Origin: Aquabacterium sp. J223
Lineage (GTDB): Bacteria > Pseudomonadota > Gammaproteobacteria > Burkholderiales > Burkholderiaceae_C
DNA: 64,000 bases
Assembly: GCF_024666615.1 (NCBI RefSeq)
Contig: NZ_CP088297.1
Location: forward strand, 1,674,001-1,738,000
Direction of reading: 5' to 3'
The notes under the pieces were generated by a model that saw nothing but the letters and a program-made list of their open reading frames with translations, was not told the DNA's origin and made no database searches. A program made the translations under genes and the position numbers. Below, in pieces: positions 16,341 to 26,872 of the stretch (position 1 is the first letter of the stretch; each line of letters opens with the position of its first letter).

Positions 16341-17492
16341 ATGCGACCCCAGGTGCAGATCCGCCCGGCATGGACGCTGCGCGACGAGCGCGGCACCACG
16401 CTCGTGCCGCGCCTGATCGACCTGCTGGTGCAGGTGCACGAGGACGGCAGCCTGCTCGCCGCCTGCCAGCGCGCCGGGGTGTCCTACCGCCACGCCTGGG
16501 GCCTGGTGCGCCAGGGCGAGGCGCTGTTCGGCGCGCCCCTGCTGGTGATGGCGCGCGGCAAGGGCTCGACGCTGACGCCGCTCGGCCAGACGCTGGTCTG
16601 GGCCGACCGGCGCATCGCCGCCCGGCTGTCGCCGCTGCTGGACAGCCTGGCCAGCGAGCTGGAGTTGGAGATCGGCAAGGTGCTGTCGGCCGGCGACACC
16701 CCGCTGCGGCTCTTCGCCAGCCACGGCTTCGCGGTGGAGCAGCTGCACGACACCCTGCTGCGCGAGGGCCAGCCGGTGGAGCTGCGCTACCTGGCGGTGC
16801 CCGAGGCGCTGGCGGCGCTGCGCGACGACCAGTGCGACCTCTGCGGCGTGGCGCTGCCCGAGGGCGAGTTCGAGGCCGAGGTGGCGGCGCGCCACCGCGC
16901 CAGCCTGTCCGGCCGCGAGGTCAGCCTGATCCACCTCGCCACCCGGCGCCAGGGCCTGATGCTGGCGCCGGGCAACCCTAAGCGCCTGTATGGCGTGCGC
17001 GACCTGGCGCGGCCCGGCGTGCGCTTCGTCAACCGACAGCCCGGCAGCGGCACCCGGCTGCTGCTGGACCTGATGCTGGCGCGCGAGGGCCTCGAGCCCG
17101 CTGCCGTGCAAGGCTACGGCCAGTGCGAATACACCCACGCCGCGGTGGCCGCCTACGTGGCCAGCGGCATGGCCGACGCCGGGCTGGGCGTGGAGACGCC
17201 GGCACGGCGCTTCAAGCTCGAGTTCCTGCCGTTGGCGAGCGAACGTTACGGCCTGCTCTGCGCCACCGAGGCGCTGGACACGCCGAAGGTGCAGGCGGTG
17301 CGGGCGGTGCTGCAGCGGCCCGAGGTGCGGGCCGCCATCGACGCGCTGCCCGGCTACGAGGCGGGGCCCGCCGGCGAGGTGCGCCCGCTGCACGCCGCCC
17401 CGGCCGCCGCGCGGGCGCGAGCGCCGGCCGCGCGGCTGAAGAAAGACCCCAGCGTTACCAACACTTGCCCCTCCCGGCGGGCAGGTCTCTAG
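16341..17492 (+). CDS. HTH regulator with periplasmic-binding-like sensor domain, probable fds regulator
   Basis: 383 residues. The N-terminal winged HTH is of the ModE/LysR type (GSLLAACQRAGVSYRHAWGL, then ALFGAPLLVMARGKGSTL, residues about 30-85). From about residue 105 there is a substrate-binding-like domain (LRLFASHGFAVEQLHD; RFVNRQPGSGTRLLLDLML; ASGMADAGLGVETPARRF) of the kind that binds oxyanions or molybdate in other proteins. It is divergent from fdsG across 105 bp that carry two palindromes. By position it is the counterpart of FdsR, the known regulator of Cupriavidus fds genes. The effector, formate or molybdate/tungstate, cannot be decided from sequence. Confidence 0.85.
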   Translation: MRPQVQIRPAWTLRDERGTTLVPRLIDLLVQVHEDGSLLAACQRAGVSYRHAWGLVRQGEALFGAPLLVMARGKGSTLTPLGQTLVWADRRIAARLSPLLDSLASELELEIGKVLSAGDTPLRLFASHGFAVEQLHDTLLREGQPVELRYLAVPEALAALRDDQCDLCGVALPEGEFEAEVAARHRASLSGREVSLIHLATRRQGLMLAPGNPKRLYGVRDLARPGVRFVNRQPGSGTRLLLDLMLAREGLEPAAVQGYGQCEYTHAAVAAYVASGMADAGLGVETPARRFKLEFLPLASERYGLLCATEALDTPKVQAVRAVLQRPEVRAAIDALPGYEAGPAGEVRPLHAAPAAARARAPAARLKKDPSVTNTCPSRRAGL

Positions 17493-17581
17493 CATCCGCG
17501 CCGCGTCCGGTCCCCCGGGTGCCGTCGCCATCCCCCTGTGAATGCGACCGCGGTCCGCACCGCGGCGCAAGGAAGTTCCCC

Positions 17582-19550
17582 GTGAGCCCTCTGCACTGGC
17601 GCGCCGTCATTGGCGCCAGCCTCGCCCTTGCCGTCCTGCCCGTGCTGGCCGGCGGCCGTGAAGACCCCGCCGGCCGCACGGCACAGGCCGCTGCCGAGCC
17701 GCCCACGGTCGACCGCCTCATCGTGCGCCTGCGCGACCCCGATGCCGCCGGCCGCGCGGCGCGGTTGCAGCGGCTGGGCGGCGTGCTGGGCGAGCGGCTG
17801 ACCACGCTGCGCGGCATGTCCGGCCAGGCCGACGTGGCGCGCCTGGGCCGCCGGGTGCCGCTGGCCGAGGCGCGGGCCATCGCCCGCCGCCTGGCGCAGG
17901 ACCCCGACGTGCTCTACGCCGAGCCCGACGTCCTCCTGCAGGCGCACCGGGGGCCGAACGACGTGATGTACGGCCAGCAGTGGGACCTGTTCGAGGCCGC
18001 CGCCGGCGTCAACGCGCCGGCGGCCTGGGACGTGACCACCGGCGCGCCCGGCCTGTCGGTGGCCATCGTCGACAGCGGCGTGCGGCCGCACGCCGAGCTG
18101 GCCGGCCGGCTGCTGCCGGGCTGGGACTTCGTCACCGACCCGGCCACCGCGAACGACGGCGGCGGCCGCGACGGCGACGCCGCCGACCCGGGCGACCACG
18201 GCTGCAACGGCAGCGCCAGCAGCTGGCACGGCACGCACGTGGCCGGCACCGTCGGCGCGGCGGCGAACAACGGCAGCGGCGTCGCCGGCCTGAACTGGGC
18301 CTCGCCGCTGCTGCCGGTGCGGGTGCTCGGCCGCTGCGGCGGCTATTCGTCGGACATCATCGACGGCCTGCGCTGGGCCGCCGGCATCCCGGTGGCCGGC
18401 GCGCCGGCCAACCCGTATGCGGCGCGCGTGATCAACCTCAGCGCCGGCGGCCCGGGCGCCTGCTCCTATGCCTTCCAGAGCGCGGTCAACGACATCGTGG
18501 CCCGCGGCGCCGTGCTGGTGGTGTCGGCCGGCAACGACAACGCCGACGTGGCCAACACCCAGCCGGCGAACTGCAACGGCGTGGTCGCGGTGGCGGCCGT
18601 CAACCGGCGCGGCGGCCGCGCCAGCTACAGCAACTATGGCGCGAAGGTCAGCATCGCCGCGCCCGGCGGGGGGCGACGGCAGCGGCATCCTGTCCACGCT
18701 GAACAGCGGCAGCACCACGCCGCTGGCCGACAGCTACGCGCTCTACCAGGGCACCAGCATGGCGGCGCCGCATGTGACGGGCGCGGTGTCGCTGCTGCTG
18801 TCGGTGCAGCCGACGCTGTCGCCGGCCGAGGTGCTGCAGCGGCTGCAGGCCAGCGCCCGGCGCTTCCCCAGCGGGACCGGGTCGGACTGCGGCAGCGGCC
18901 AGTGCGGGGCCGGCCTGCTCGATGCCGGCGCGTTGCTGGCGGCGGCGGTGGCCGCGCCCGCACCGGCCACCACCTGGACCCTGCTGGTGCGCGAGGGCCA
19001 GGCCTTCAGCGCCAGCGGCACGGTGCGCTACGGCACCGGCAACCACTGGGTCGTGCGCAGCGTCAACGGCGCCGCCCAGTGCACCAACGACTGGTTCGGC
19101 AACGACCCGGCCTACGGCACCACCAAGCAGTGCGAGCTGGCCTCGGGCAGCAGCGGCAGCCCTGCGGCCAGCTGGACGCGCATCGCCAGCGAGTACGGCA
19201 GCTTCGACCTCGGCACCACGCCGCACACCGTGCGCTACGGCGTCAACGGCGCCTGGACCCAGCTCACCGTGGCCGGCGCCGGCCAGTGCAGCAACGCCTT
19301 CTTCGGCAACGACCCGGCGTACGGCTGGGCCAAGGTCTGCGAGGCCATGCCGCTGGCCACCGCCGCCAACTGGACCACCGTGGCGCAGGAATGGCAGGGC
19401 TTCAACGTCAGCGGCACCCGCAGCGTGCGCTACGGCATCGACGGCCGCTGGGTGGTGCGCAACGTCGCCGGCCACGCCGCCTGCACCAACGAGGGGTTCG
19501 GCACCGATCCGGCGCCGGGCGTCGTCAAGCGCTGCGAGGTGCTGGGGTAG
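17582..19550 (+). CDS. Secreted S8 (subtilisin-like) serine protease with C-terminal repeats (apparent +1 frameshift)
   Basis: The GTG start at 17582 is chosen for the AAGGAAG ribosome site about 7 nt upstream and for the signal peptide that follows (SPLHWRAVIGASLALAVLPV). A prodomain-like part (DRLIVRLRDPDAAGRAARL) precedes the protease domain. The catalytic triad is Asp in SVAIVDSGVRPH, His in SSWHGTHVAGTVG and Ser in YQGTSMAAPHVTGAVSLLL. The frame breaks at a run of six G (18668-18673): upstream ends SIAAPGG, and downstream continues DGSGILSTLNSG in another frame. Removing one G joins them, so Asp/His and Ser lie on opposite sides of the break. After the protease come three tandem repeats (see 18969-19550). 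With the shift corrected the protein is about 655 residues. Expected role: extracellular or periplasmic protein degradation. Confidence 0.85.
18969..19550 (+). repeat. Three tandem 66-codon repeats at the protease C-terminus
   Basis: The aligned tryptophan codons are at 18975, 19173 and 19371, exactly 198 nt apart twice. Each unit follows W-T-x(5-7)-E...F...G...VRYG...W...V.G...C(T/S)N..FG(N/T)DPA.G..K.CE, with two conserved cysteines per unit. The repeat type recalls modules at the ends of some secreted polysaccharide-active enzymes (from memory, not checked). Likely a surface- or substrate-binding module; sequence divergence between copies argues against recent duplication. Confidence 0.8.
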
Positions 19551-19595
19551 GGCACGCCGGCTGCTGTGACCGGGCCTCAGCTCAGGAGACGGGTC

Positions 19596-20363
19596 ATGCA
19601 GCAGCGGTTCAACCAACGGGTCGTCATCGTCACCGGCGCCGGCTCGGGCATCGGCGAGGGCGTGGCCGAGCGCTTCTTCGCCGAGGGCGCAAGCGTCGTG
19701 CTGGCCGGCCGCGGGCGCGACAAGCTGCAGGCCGTCGCCGACCGGCTGGGCGACGAAACCCGGCTGCTGGTGCAGCCCTGCGACGTGGCCGACTGGGGCC
19801 AGGTGCAGGCGCTGGTGCGGGCGGCGGTCGAGCGCTTCGGCGGGCTGGACGTGATGGTCAACAACGCCGGCGTCGCACCCGAGGGCGACGCGCTCGACGT
19901 CAGCCTCGACGACTGGGACCAGGCGCTGCAGATCGACCTCACCGGCGTCTTCCACGGCTGCCGCGCGGCGCTGCCCGAACTGCTCGAGCGCGGCGGCTGC
20001 ATCGTCAACATGGCCTCGGTCAGCGGCCTCGGCGGCGACTGGGCGATGGCGGCCTACAACGCCGCCAAGGGCGGGGTGGTCAACCTGACCCGGTCGCTGG
20101 CCATGGACTTCGGCGAACGGGGCGTGCGCGTCAACGCGGTGTGCCCGTCGCTGACGCGGTCGAACATGACCGAGGACATGCTGAAGGACGAGGCGCTGAT
20201 GGCCCGCTTCATGGACCGCCTGCCGCTGAAGCGCCCGGCCGAGCCCGCCGACATCGCCGGCGTCGTCGCCTTCCTCGCCAGCGACGACGCCCGCTTCGTC
20301 AACGGCGTCAACCTGCCGGTGGACGGCGGCGTGACGGCGTCGAACGGGCAGCCGAGGATGTGA
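19596..20363 (+). CDS. Short-chain dehydrogenase/reductase (SDR)
   Basis: 255 residues. The ATG at 19596 is preceded by AGGAGA about 7 nt upstream, which favours it over the in-frame GTG at 19566. Classical SDR features are the cofactor motif VTGAGSGIGEG (residues about 10-20), VNNAGVAPEGD, and the catalytic Ser/Tyr/Lys in NMASVSGLGGDW and AAYNAAKGGVVNL. The C-terminal VNLPVDGGVTASNGQPRM is typical of the family. The substrate is unknown, and no neighbour suggests a pathway. Confidence 0.9.
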   Translation: MQQRFNQRVVIVTGAGSGIGEGVAERFFAEGASVVLAGRGRDKLQAVADRLGDETRLLVQPCDVADWGQVQALVRAAVERFGGLDVMVNNAGVAPEGDALDVSLDDWDQALQIDLTGVFHGCRAALPELLERGGCIVNMASVSGLGGDWAMAAYNAAKGGVVNLTRSLAMDFGERGVRVNAVCPSLTRSNMTEDMLKDEALMARFMDRLPLKRPAEPADIAGVVAFLASDDARFVNGVNLPVDGGVTASNGQPRM

Positions 20364-20369
20364 GGCGGC

Positions 20370-21245
20370 TCACGCCGCCGACAGCGCGTCGCGCTCCAGC
20401 AGCAGCACCTGGTCCTCCCCCGCGCTGGTCTCCAGCCACACCGGCTGCAGGCGGGGGAAGGCGCGTTCGAAGTGCTGGCGCTCGTGGCCGATCTCGAGCA
20501 CCAGCACGCCGTGCGCGCTCAACACCGCGGGCAGGTCGGCGAGCAGGCGGCGGACGAAGTCCATGCCGTCGGGGCCGCCGGCCAGGGCCAGGCCGGGCTC
20601 GGCCTGGAACTCGGGCGGCAGCGCGGCCATCGAGGCCGCGTTGACGTAGGGCGGGTTGCAGAGGACCAGGTCGTACGGCCCGCGGCCGGCGACGGCGGCC
20701 AGGCCGTCGCCCTGCAGCAGGGCGATGCGGTCCTGCAGTCCGTGGCGCGCGACGTTGAGCCGCGCCACGGCCAGCGCGTCGGCGCTGAGGTCGGCGGCGT
20801 CGACCTGCACCTCGGGCCAGGCCATGGCGGCCAGCACCGCCAGACTGCCGTTGCCGGTGCACAGGTCGAGCACACGCTGGGTGCGGTCGCTCAGCCAGGC
20901 GTCCAGCGTGCCGTCGACCAAGGGTTCTGCGATCAGCGAGCGCGGCACGATGGCGCGTTCGTCGACGGTGAAGGGCACGCCCTGCAGCCAGGCCTCGCCG
21001 GTGAGGTAGGCGGCGGGCCGGCGGCTGGCGATGCGTTCGCCCACCAGCGTTTCGATGGCCTGCCGTTCGCCCTCGTCCAGGGCCCGGTCGGCCACCCCGT
21101 CGAGGTCGTCCAGCGGCAGCTGCAGCCGCCAGAGCGCCAGCCAGACCGCCTCGTCGAAGGCGTTGGTGGTGCCATGGCCGAAGGCGACGCCAGCGGCCTT
21201 CAGGCGCTGGGCCTGGGCCTCGATGACGTCGATCAGCCGGGTCAT
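20370..21245 (-). CDS. prmB: Ribosomal protein uL3 N5-glutamine methyltransferase
   Basis: 291 residues. SAM-dependent methyltransferase of the HemK/Prm family: the SAM motif is VLDLCTGNGSLAVLAA and the catalytic glutamine-binding NPPY lies in DLVLCNPPYVNA. The N-terminal helical domain (GTTNAFDEAVWLALWRLQLP) and the RPAAYLTGEAWLQG linker fit PrmB rather than PrmC. It methylates a glutamine of ribosomal protein L3. It sits at the end of the dap block, 7 nt after dapE, and is probably co-transcribed. Confidence 0.92.
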   Translation of the reverse strand: MTRLIDVIEAQAQRLKAAGVAFGHGTTNAFDEAVWLALWRLQLPLDDLDGVADRALDEGERQAIETLVGERIASRRPAAYLTGEAWLQGVPFTVDERAIVPRSLIAEPLVDGTLDAWLSDRTQRVLDLCTGNGSLAVLAAMAWPEVQVDAADLSADALAVARLNVARHGLQDRIALLQGDGLAAVAGRGPYDLVLCNPPYVNAASMAALPPEFQAEPGLALAGGPDGMDFVRRLLADLPAVLSAHGVLVLEIGHERQHFERAFPRLQPVWLETSAGEDQVLLLERDALSAA

Positions 21246-21252
21246 GCGGTGG

Positions 21253-22398
21253 TCAGGCCAGCAGCCGCTCGAGCACGCCCTGGTAGACCGCCGTCAGCGG
21301 TTCCAGGTCGGCCACCCGCACGTGCTCGTCCACCTTGTGGATGCTGTCGTTGAGCGGCCCGAACTCCACCACCTGGTCGCACAGGCGGGCGATGAAGCGG
21401 CCGTCCGACGTGCCGCCGGTGGTCGACAGCTCGGCCTGGACGCCGGTCGCCTGTTCGATGGACGCCACCAGCGCCCGGCTCAACGACCCCGGCGTGGTCA
21501 GGAAGGGCTGGCCGGACAGGGTCCAGGCGATGTCGAACTCCAGGCCGTGGCGCTGCAGCAGGTCGGTCACCCGCGCCTTCAGCCCGTCGGCGGTCGATTC
21601 GGTGGAGAAACGGAAGTTGAAGTCGACCACCGCCTCGCCGGGGATGACGTTGCCGGCGCCGGTGCCGGCGTGCACGTTGGAGACCTGGAAGGTGGTCGGC
21701 GGGAAGTGGGCGTTGCCGCGGTCCCAGTCGATGGCGACGAGTTCGGCCAGCGCCGGCGCCAGCTGGTGCAGCGGGTTGCGCGCCAGCTGCGGGTAGGCGA
21801 CGTGGCCCTGGATGCCCTTGACCGTCAGCCGGCCGGACAGCGAACCGCGGCGGCCGTTCTTGACCGTGTCGCCGAGCCGGTCGACCGAGGTCGGTTCGCC
21901 GACGATGCAGGCGTCGAGCCGCAGGCCCTGCTGCTGCAGCCAGTCGACCACCTTCACCGTGCCGTCGACCGACGGGCCTTCCTCGTCGCTGGTGAGCAGG
22001 AAGGCGATGGCGCCGGCGTGGTGGGGCCGCGCGGCGACGAAGCGCTCGGTGGCGACCACCATCGCCGCCAGCGAGGCCTTCATGTCGGCGGCGCCGCGGC
22101 CGTGCAGCCGGCCGTCGCGGTGGGTGGGCACGAAGGGGTCGCTGCGCCACTGGGCCAGCGGGCCGGTGGGCACCACGTCGGTGTGGCCGGCGAAGGCCAG
22201 CAGCGGGCCGGCCGCGGTGCCTTTGCGCACCGCCCACAGGTTGCTGACGCGCGCGCCGTCGGGGCCGAAGGGCAGCGAGGTGCAGTCGAAGCCGACGGCG
22301 CGCAGCCGATCGCCGATCAGCGCCTGGCAGCCGGCGTCGTCCGGCGTGATGGAGGGACGGGCGATCAGCGCCTCGAGCAGGAGCAGGGTGTCGGACAT
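21253..22398 (-). CDS. dapE: Succinyl-diaminopimelate desuccinylase
   Basis: 381 residues starting [20 protein letters not shown]. This M20 metallopeptidase-fold enzyme shows metal and catalytic motifs [36 protein letters not shown] and [19 protein letters not shown], with [19 protein letters not shown] near the C-terminus. It hydrolyses N-succinyl-LL-diaminopimelate to succinate and LL-DAP in lysine/peptidoglycan precursor synthesis. With dapD and dapC in the same cluster, the succinylase branch of the pathway is encoded here. Confidence 0.96.
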   Translation of the reverse strand: MSDTLLLLEALIARPSITPDDAGCQALIGDRLRAVGFDCTSLPFGPDGARVSNLWAVRKGTAAGPLLAFAGHTDVVPTGPLAQWRSDPFVPTHRDGRLHGRGAADMKASLAAMVVATERFVAARPHHAGAIAFLLTSDEEGPSVDGTVKVVDWLQQQGLRLDACIVGEPTSVDRLGDTVKNGRRGSLSGRLTVKGIQGHVAYPQLARNPLHQLAPALAELVAIDWDRGNAHFPPTTFQVSNVHAGTGAGNVIPGEAVVDFNFRFSTESTADGLKARVTDLLQRHGLEFDIAWTLSGQPFLTTPGSLSRALVASIEQATGVQAELSTTGGTSDGRFIARLCDQVVEFGPLNDSIHKVDEHVRVADLEPLTAVYQGVLERLLA

Positions 22399-22433
22399 CG
22401 GCGGTGCAGGCCCCGGGGCCGGGGGCCGAGGGG

Positions 22434-23660
22434 TCACAGGCGCGTGTTCAGCGCGGCGGCGCGCGTCGTCGTGCGGTCGCCCGGCACGTCGAGCACGATC
22501 TCGGTGAAGCTGGCCGCCTCCGGCTCCTCCGCCTTGGGCGGGGTGCGCGCGGCCGGCGTCGACTCGTTCTCCAGCCGCCACATCAGGTTGGTCGGCGAAT
22601 CGGCGAAGGCCAGGCCCTCGTCGCGCGTCACCGCGCCGCCGTTGATCAGGCGGGCGATGTCGGCCTCGAAGGTCTGCGAACCCTCGGCGGTGGACTTCTC
22701 CATCGCTTCCTTCAGGCCCGCCAGGTCGCCCTTCTCGATCAGCTCGGCGATCAGCTTGGTGTTGAGCAGCACCTCCGCCGCCACCACCCGGCCGCCGGCC
22801 ACCGCGCGCAGCAGCCGCTGCGAGACGATGGCCTTCAGCCCCGAGGCCAGGTCGCCCAGCAGCGCCGGCCGCGCCTCCGGCGCGTAGAACGACAGGATGC
22901 GGCCCAGCGCATGGTGGCTGTTGTTGGCGTGCAGCGTGGCCAGCACCAGGTGGCCGGACAGCGCGTAGGAGATGGCCGAGCTCATCGTCTCGCGGTCGCG
23001 GATCTCGCCGATGAGGATGCAGTCCGGCGCCTGGCGCAGCGCGTTCTTCAGCGCCACCTGCAGGCTCTCGGTGTCGCGGCCCACCTCGCGCTGGTTGACC
23101 ACCGAGCGCTTGTTGGTGAAGAGGAACTCGATCGGGTCCTCGATGGTGAGGATGTGCCCCGGCATCTGCTGGTTGCGCTGCTCCAGCATGGCCGCCAGCG
23201 TGGTGCTCTTGCCGGTGCCGGTGGCGCCCACCATCAGGATCAGGCCGTGCTTCTGCAGCACCAGCTGGCTCAGCGTGGCGGGCACGCCCAGCGAGTCCAG
23301 CGACGGGATGACGACCGGGATGCAGCGGAACACCGCCGCCACGCTGCCGCGCTGCTTGAAGGCCGACAGGCGGAAGCTGCCCACCTTCGTCAGGCCGATG
23401 CCGACGTTGAGCTCGCCGGTGTCCTCCAGCTCCTCCAGCTGGGTCGGCGTCAGCAGCTCGGCCAGCAGCTGGCGCGGCTGCTGGTGCGTCAGCGGCTGGT
23501 CGGTGAGCTGCAGGATCTGGCCGCTGATCTTGATCAGGATGGGCGTGTTGGCCGACAGGTACACGTCGGACGCGCCCTTTTCCGCCATCAGCCGCAGCAC
23601 CTTCTCCATGTTGCCCGGCGGTGCGGGCTGCGGTGGTGCGGTGCGGGCGGCGGTGTCCAT
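22434..23660 (-). CDS. pilU: PilT/PilU-type twitching motility ATPase
   Basis: 408 residues. The N-terminal PAS-like part ([20 protein letters not shown]) is followed by Walker A ([18 protein letters not shown]), the Asp box ([13 protein letters not shown]), Walker B ([13 protein letters not shown]) and the His box ([19 protein letters not shown]). A C-terminal extension of about 35 residues ends in a Thr/Arg-rich tail. The pattern fits PilU, the accessory retraction ATPase of type IV pili, better than PilT, but the two are close. It lies between dapD and dapE in the same orientation, an arrangement I recall from other Burkholderiales. Confidence 0.85.
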   Translation of the reverse strand: MDTAARTAPPQPAPPGNMEKVLRLMAEKGASDVYLSANTPILIKISGQILQLTDQPLTHQQPRQLLAELLTPTQLEELEDTGELNVGIGLTKVGSFRLSAFKQRGSVAAVFRCIPVVIPSLDSLGVPATLSQLVLQKHGLILMVGATGTGKSTTLAAMLEQRNQQMPGHILTIEDPIEFLFTNKRSVVNQREVGRDTESLQVALKNALRQAPDCILIGEIRDRETMSSAISYALSGHLVLATLHANNSHHALGRILSFYAPEARPALLGDLASGLKAIVSQRLLRAVAGGRVVAAEVLLNTKLIAELIEKGDLAGLKEAMEKSTAEGSQTFEADIARLINGGAVTRDEGLAFADSPTNLMWRLENESTPAARTPPKAEEPEAASFTEIVLDVPGDRTTTRAAALNTRL

Positions 23661-23686
23661 GGGCGTGTCCTCGGCGCCGGCGCCGG

Positions 23687-24541
23687 TCAGGCGCGCAGCA
23701 GCTCGTTCAGGCTGGTCTTGGCGCGGGTCTGCGCGTCCACCCGCTTGACGATGATGGCGGCGTACAGGTTGTACTTGCCGCCGTCTCGCGGCAGCGTGCC
23801 GCTGATGACCACGCTGCCGGCCGGCACGCGGCCGTAGGTCGTCTCGCCGGTGGCCCGGTCGTAGATTGGCGTGCTCTGGCCGATGTACACGCCCATCGAG
23901 ATGACCGAGTTCTCCTCGACGATCACGCCCTCGACGATCTCGGAGCGGGCGCCGACGAAGCAGTTGTCCTCGATGATGGTCGGGTTGGCCTGCAGCGGCT
24001 CCAGCACGCCGCCGATGCCGACGCCGCCGGACAGGTGCACGTTCTTGCCGATCTGCGCGCACGAGCCGACGGTGGCCCAGGTGTCGACCATGGTGTTCTC
24101 GCCGACGTAGGCGCCGATGTTCACGTAGCTGGGCATCAGCACCGCGCCGCGGGCGATGAAGCTGCCGTGGCGGGCCACCGCCGGCGGCACGATGCGCACC
24201 CCGGCCTCGCGCACCTGGTCTTCCGTCAGGTGGCTGAACTTCACCGGCACCTTGTCGAAGAACTGCGGGTAGGCGCCGCCGGCCATGCCGTCGGGCAGCG
24301 CGCGCATGAGCTGGTTGTCGTGCAGGCGGAAGTACAGCAGCACCGCCTTCTTCAGCCACTGGTGGGTGGTCCACTGGCCACCGACCTTCTCGGCCACCCG
24401 CAGGTTGCCGTTGTTCAGCGCGGAGACCGCTTCCTCCACCGCGCGGGCCACGTCGGGCGCGCTGGCGGCGGTGATCTGCGCGCGGCTCTCCCACGCGAGG
24501 TCGATGGTGGACTGGAGCTGCTGCACGTTGACGGTGGTCAT
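23687..24541 (-). CDS. dapD: Tetrahydrodipicolinate N-succinyltransferase
   Basis: 284 residues. The N-terminal helical domain ([20 protein letters not shown]) precedes left-handed beta-helix hexapeptide repeats ([58 protein letters not shown]). The C-terminus is [19 protein letters not shown]. It transfers succinate from succinyl-CoA to tetrahydrodipicolinate in diaminopimelate synthesis. It sits between dapC (29 nt upstream) and pilU (26 nt downstream). Confidence 0.97.
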   Translation of the reverse strand: MTTVNVQQLQSTIDLAWESRAQITAASAPDVARAVEEAVSALNNGNLRVAEKVGGQWTTHQWLKKAVLLYFRLHDNQLMRALPDGMAGGAYPQFFDKVPVKFSHLTEDQVREAGVRIVPPAVARHGSFIARGAVLMPSYVNIGAYVGENTMVDTWATVGSCAQIGKNVHLSGGVGIGGVLEPLQANPTIIEDNCFVGARSEIVEGVIVEENSVISMGVYIGQSTPIYDRATGETTYGRVPAGSVVISGTLPRDGGKYNLYAAIIVKRVDAQTRAKTSLNELLRA

Positions 24542-24570
24542 GGCGATGTCGGGGAAAAAGGCGAAGGGGG

Positions 24571-25791
24571 TCAGCGGGCGGCGCGTTCGCGGCAGAAGGC
24601 GACGATGCGTTCGGCGGCCTCGCGGCATTCGGCGGTCTCGGCCACCAGCGCCATGCGCACGCGGCCGGCGCCGGGGTTGTGGCCGTGCGCCTCGCGGGCG
24701 AGGTAGCTGCCCGGCAGCACGGTCACATTGTATTGAGCGAGCAGTTCGCGGGCGAAGGCGGTGTCGGAGCCGCCGCAGACGTCGTCCGGCACCTTCGCCC
24801 ACAGGTAGAACGCGGCATCGGGCAGGGCCACCTCCAGCGCCTGCTGCAGCAGCGGCGTCACCTCGGCGAACTTGGCGCGGTACTGCGCGCGGTTCTCGAC
24901 CACGTGCTGCTCGTCGTTCCAGGCCGCCACGCTGGCCATCTGCACCGATGGGTTCATCGCGCTGCCGTGGTAGGTGCGGTAGAGCAGGAAGTCCTTCAGC
25001 ACCGCCGCGTCGCCGGCGACGAAGCCCGAGCGCAGGCCCGGCACGTTGCTGCGCTTGGACAGGCTGGTCAGCACCACCAGCCGCTCGAAGCCGCGGCCCA
25101 GCGCCCGTGCGGCCTGCAGCGCGCCCAGCGGCGGCTCGTCGCGGAAGTAGATCTCCGAGTAGCACTCGTCCGACGCGATGACGAAGCCGTGGCGGTCGGA
25201 CAGCTCGAAGAGCAGGCGCCATTCGTCCAGCGGCACCACCGCGCCGGCCGGGTTGCCCGGCGAGCAGACGTACAGCAGCTGGCAGCGCGCCCAGGTGGCG
25301 TCGTCCACCTGCGACCAGTCGGCGGCGAAGTTGCGCGCCGGGTCGCTGTTGGCGAACACCGGCGTGGCCCCGGCCAGGTAGGCCGCGCCTTCGTAGATCT
25401 GGTAGAACGGGTTGGGGCAGACCACCACCGCGCCGCCGCGGCCGGCATCGCGGGTGGGATCGATGACGGTCTGCGCCAGCGAGAACAGCGCCTCGCGCGA
25501 GCCGTTCACCGGCAGCACCTGCGTGGCGGGGTCGAGCGCCACGCCGTAGCGCCGCTGCACCCAGCCGGCGCAGGCGGCCTTCAGGGCCGGCAGCCCGCCG
25601 GTGGCCGGGTAGCTGGCGGTGAGGTCGAAGTGGCGGTCGAGCGCCTCGCGGATGAAGGCCGGCGCCGGGTGTTTCGGCTCGCCGATGCCCAGGCTGATCG
25701 GTCGGTGGGCGGGCGAGGGCACGACGCCCTCGAACAGGCCGCGCAGCCGCTCGAAGGGGTAGGGCTGCAGGCGCTGGAGCAGCGGGTTCAT
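24571..25791 (-). CDS. dapC: N-succinyldiaminopimelate aminotransferase
   Basis: 406 residues of class I/II PLP aminotransferase starting [20 protein letters not shown], typical of DapC. Cofactor motifs are [46 protein letters not shown] and the PLP lysine in [17 protein letters not shown]. It makes N-succinyl-LL-2,6-diaminopimelate from the keto acid and glutamate, between the DapD and DapE steps. The next gene upstream (DUF72) ends 8 nt before its ATG. Confidence 0.95.
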   Translation of the reverse strand: MNPLLQRLQPYPFERLRGLFEGVVPSPAHRPISLGIGEPKHPAPAFIREALDRHFDLTASYPATGGLPALKAACAGWVQRRYGVALDPATQVLPVNGSREALFSLAQTVIDPTRDAGRGGAVVVCPNPFYQIYEGAAYLAGATPVFANSDPARNFAADWSQVDDATWARCQLLYVCSPGNPAGAVVPLDEWRLLFELSDRHGFVIASDECYSEIYFRDEPPLGALQAARALGRGFERLVVLTSLSKRSNVPGLRSGFVAGDAAVLKDFLLYRTYHGSAMNPSVQMASVAAWNDEQHVVENRAQYRAKFAEVTPLLQQALEVALPDAAFYLWAKVPDDVCGGSDTAFARELLAQYNVTVLPGSYLAREAHGHNPGAGRVRMALVAETAECREAAERIVAFCRERAAR

Positions 25792-25798
25792 GGCCGGA

Positions 25799-26800
25799 TT
25801 ATCCCGGCGCATCGGGGGCCCGGGCCGGGCGGCGGCGGAAGCCCGGCGCACGCGCCCGCGGCGCCGGCGCCTGCCAGCCCTGCGGCCACACCGGCCGGCC
25901 CATGTCGCCCAGCGGCGACGGCAGGCCCAGCCGGCGCGCCAGCGAGGCTGCGTCGTACGGTGCATGCACCTTCACGTCGTTGTCGAAATAGGCGTAGACG
26001 TCGCGCGGGCCGGCGCGGTGCCTCGTCGCCGGCGCGGCCACGTGCGCGTCGTCCACCTGCCGCCCCTCGCGCCAGGCGCCGATGCGCCGGGCCCAGCGGT
26101 CCAGCGCCTCGGGCGAGTAGCCGCTCGTGTAGAGCGCCTGGTCGCCGTGCAGCCGCAGGTAGACGAAGTCGGCGGTCAGGTCCTCCAGCAGCGGCCACTT
26201 GCCGGCGGTGTCGGCCACCACCAGCGCGATGCGGTGGCGCCGCAGCAGCGTGACGAAGGCCGGGTCGACGAAGCTGGGGTGGCGGATCTCCACCGCATGG
26301 CGCAGCGGCCGCTTTCTGTCGATGGCCAGGCTCAGGCGGTCGGCGACCCGTCCATCGTGCCGCTGCGCCAGGTCCAGCGCGGCCCGGGTGTCGTGCGGCA
26401 GCAGCTCGAAGAAGGCCTCGAAGCGGTCGGCCTTGAACGGCAGCATCGGCGGGAACTGCCAGAGGATGGGCCCCAGCTTGGCCTTGAGCTCGAACAGCCC
26501 GTTGGCGAGGAAGTTGGCCAGCGGGGTCGCCACGTCCTTCAGCCGCCGCAGGTGGGTGATGTACTTCGGCCCCTTGACCGCGAAGACGAAGTCGTCGGGC
26601 GTGTCGTCGTGCCACTCGCGGTAGGACGCCGGGTCCTGCAGCGAGTAGAAGGAGCCGTTGAGCTCGATGCTGTTGACCATGCGCGAGGCGTAGGCCAGCT
26701 CGCGCCGCTGCACCAGGCCCTCGGGATAGAAGACGCCGCGCCAGGGCTCGTAGCGCCAGCCGGAGATGCCGATGCGCAGGCTGCCGGGGTTGCGGGCCAT
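25799..26800 (-). CDS. DUF72 (YecE-like) protein
   Basis: 333 residues starting MARNPGSLRIGISGWRYEPW, the standard DUF72 opening (TIM-barrel-like). Other family segments are VNSIELNGSFYSLQDPASY, FAVKGPKYITHLRRLKD, GPILWQFPPMLPFKADRF and VYAYFDNDVKVHAPYDAA. The last ~40 residues are Arg/Pro-rich, beyond the conserved domain. The biochemical function of the family is not established. It is the first gene of the minus-strand dap block and divergent from the membrane hydrolase at 26873, with 72 bp between starts. Confidence 0.88.
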   Translation of the reverse strand: MARNPGSLRIGISGWRYEPWRGVFYPEGLVQRRELAYASRMVNSIELNGSFYSLQDPASYREWHDDTPDDFVFAVKGPKYITHLRRLKDVATPLANFLANGLFELKAKLGPILWQFPPMLPFKADRFEAFFELLPHDTRAALDLAQRHDGRVADRLSLAIDRKRPLRHAVEIRHPSFVDPAFVTLLRRHRIALVVADTAGKWPLLEDLTADFVYLRLHGDQALYTSGYSPEALDRWARRIGAWREGRQVDDAHVAAPATRHRAGPRDVYAYFDNDVKVHAPYDAASLARRLGLPSPLGDMGRPVWPQGWQAPAPRARAPGFRRRPARAPDAPG

Positions 26801-26872
26801 GGTGCCCGGCACGGGCAAGCGCGGTGCCGACGCAGGATTGACAGCCGGCGCCGGTCGTCGGGACAGTGCCGC

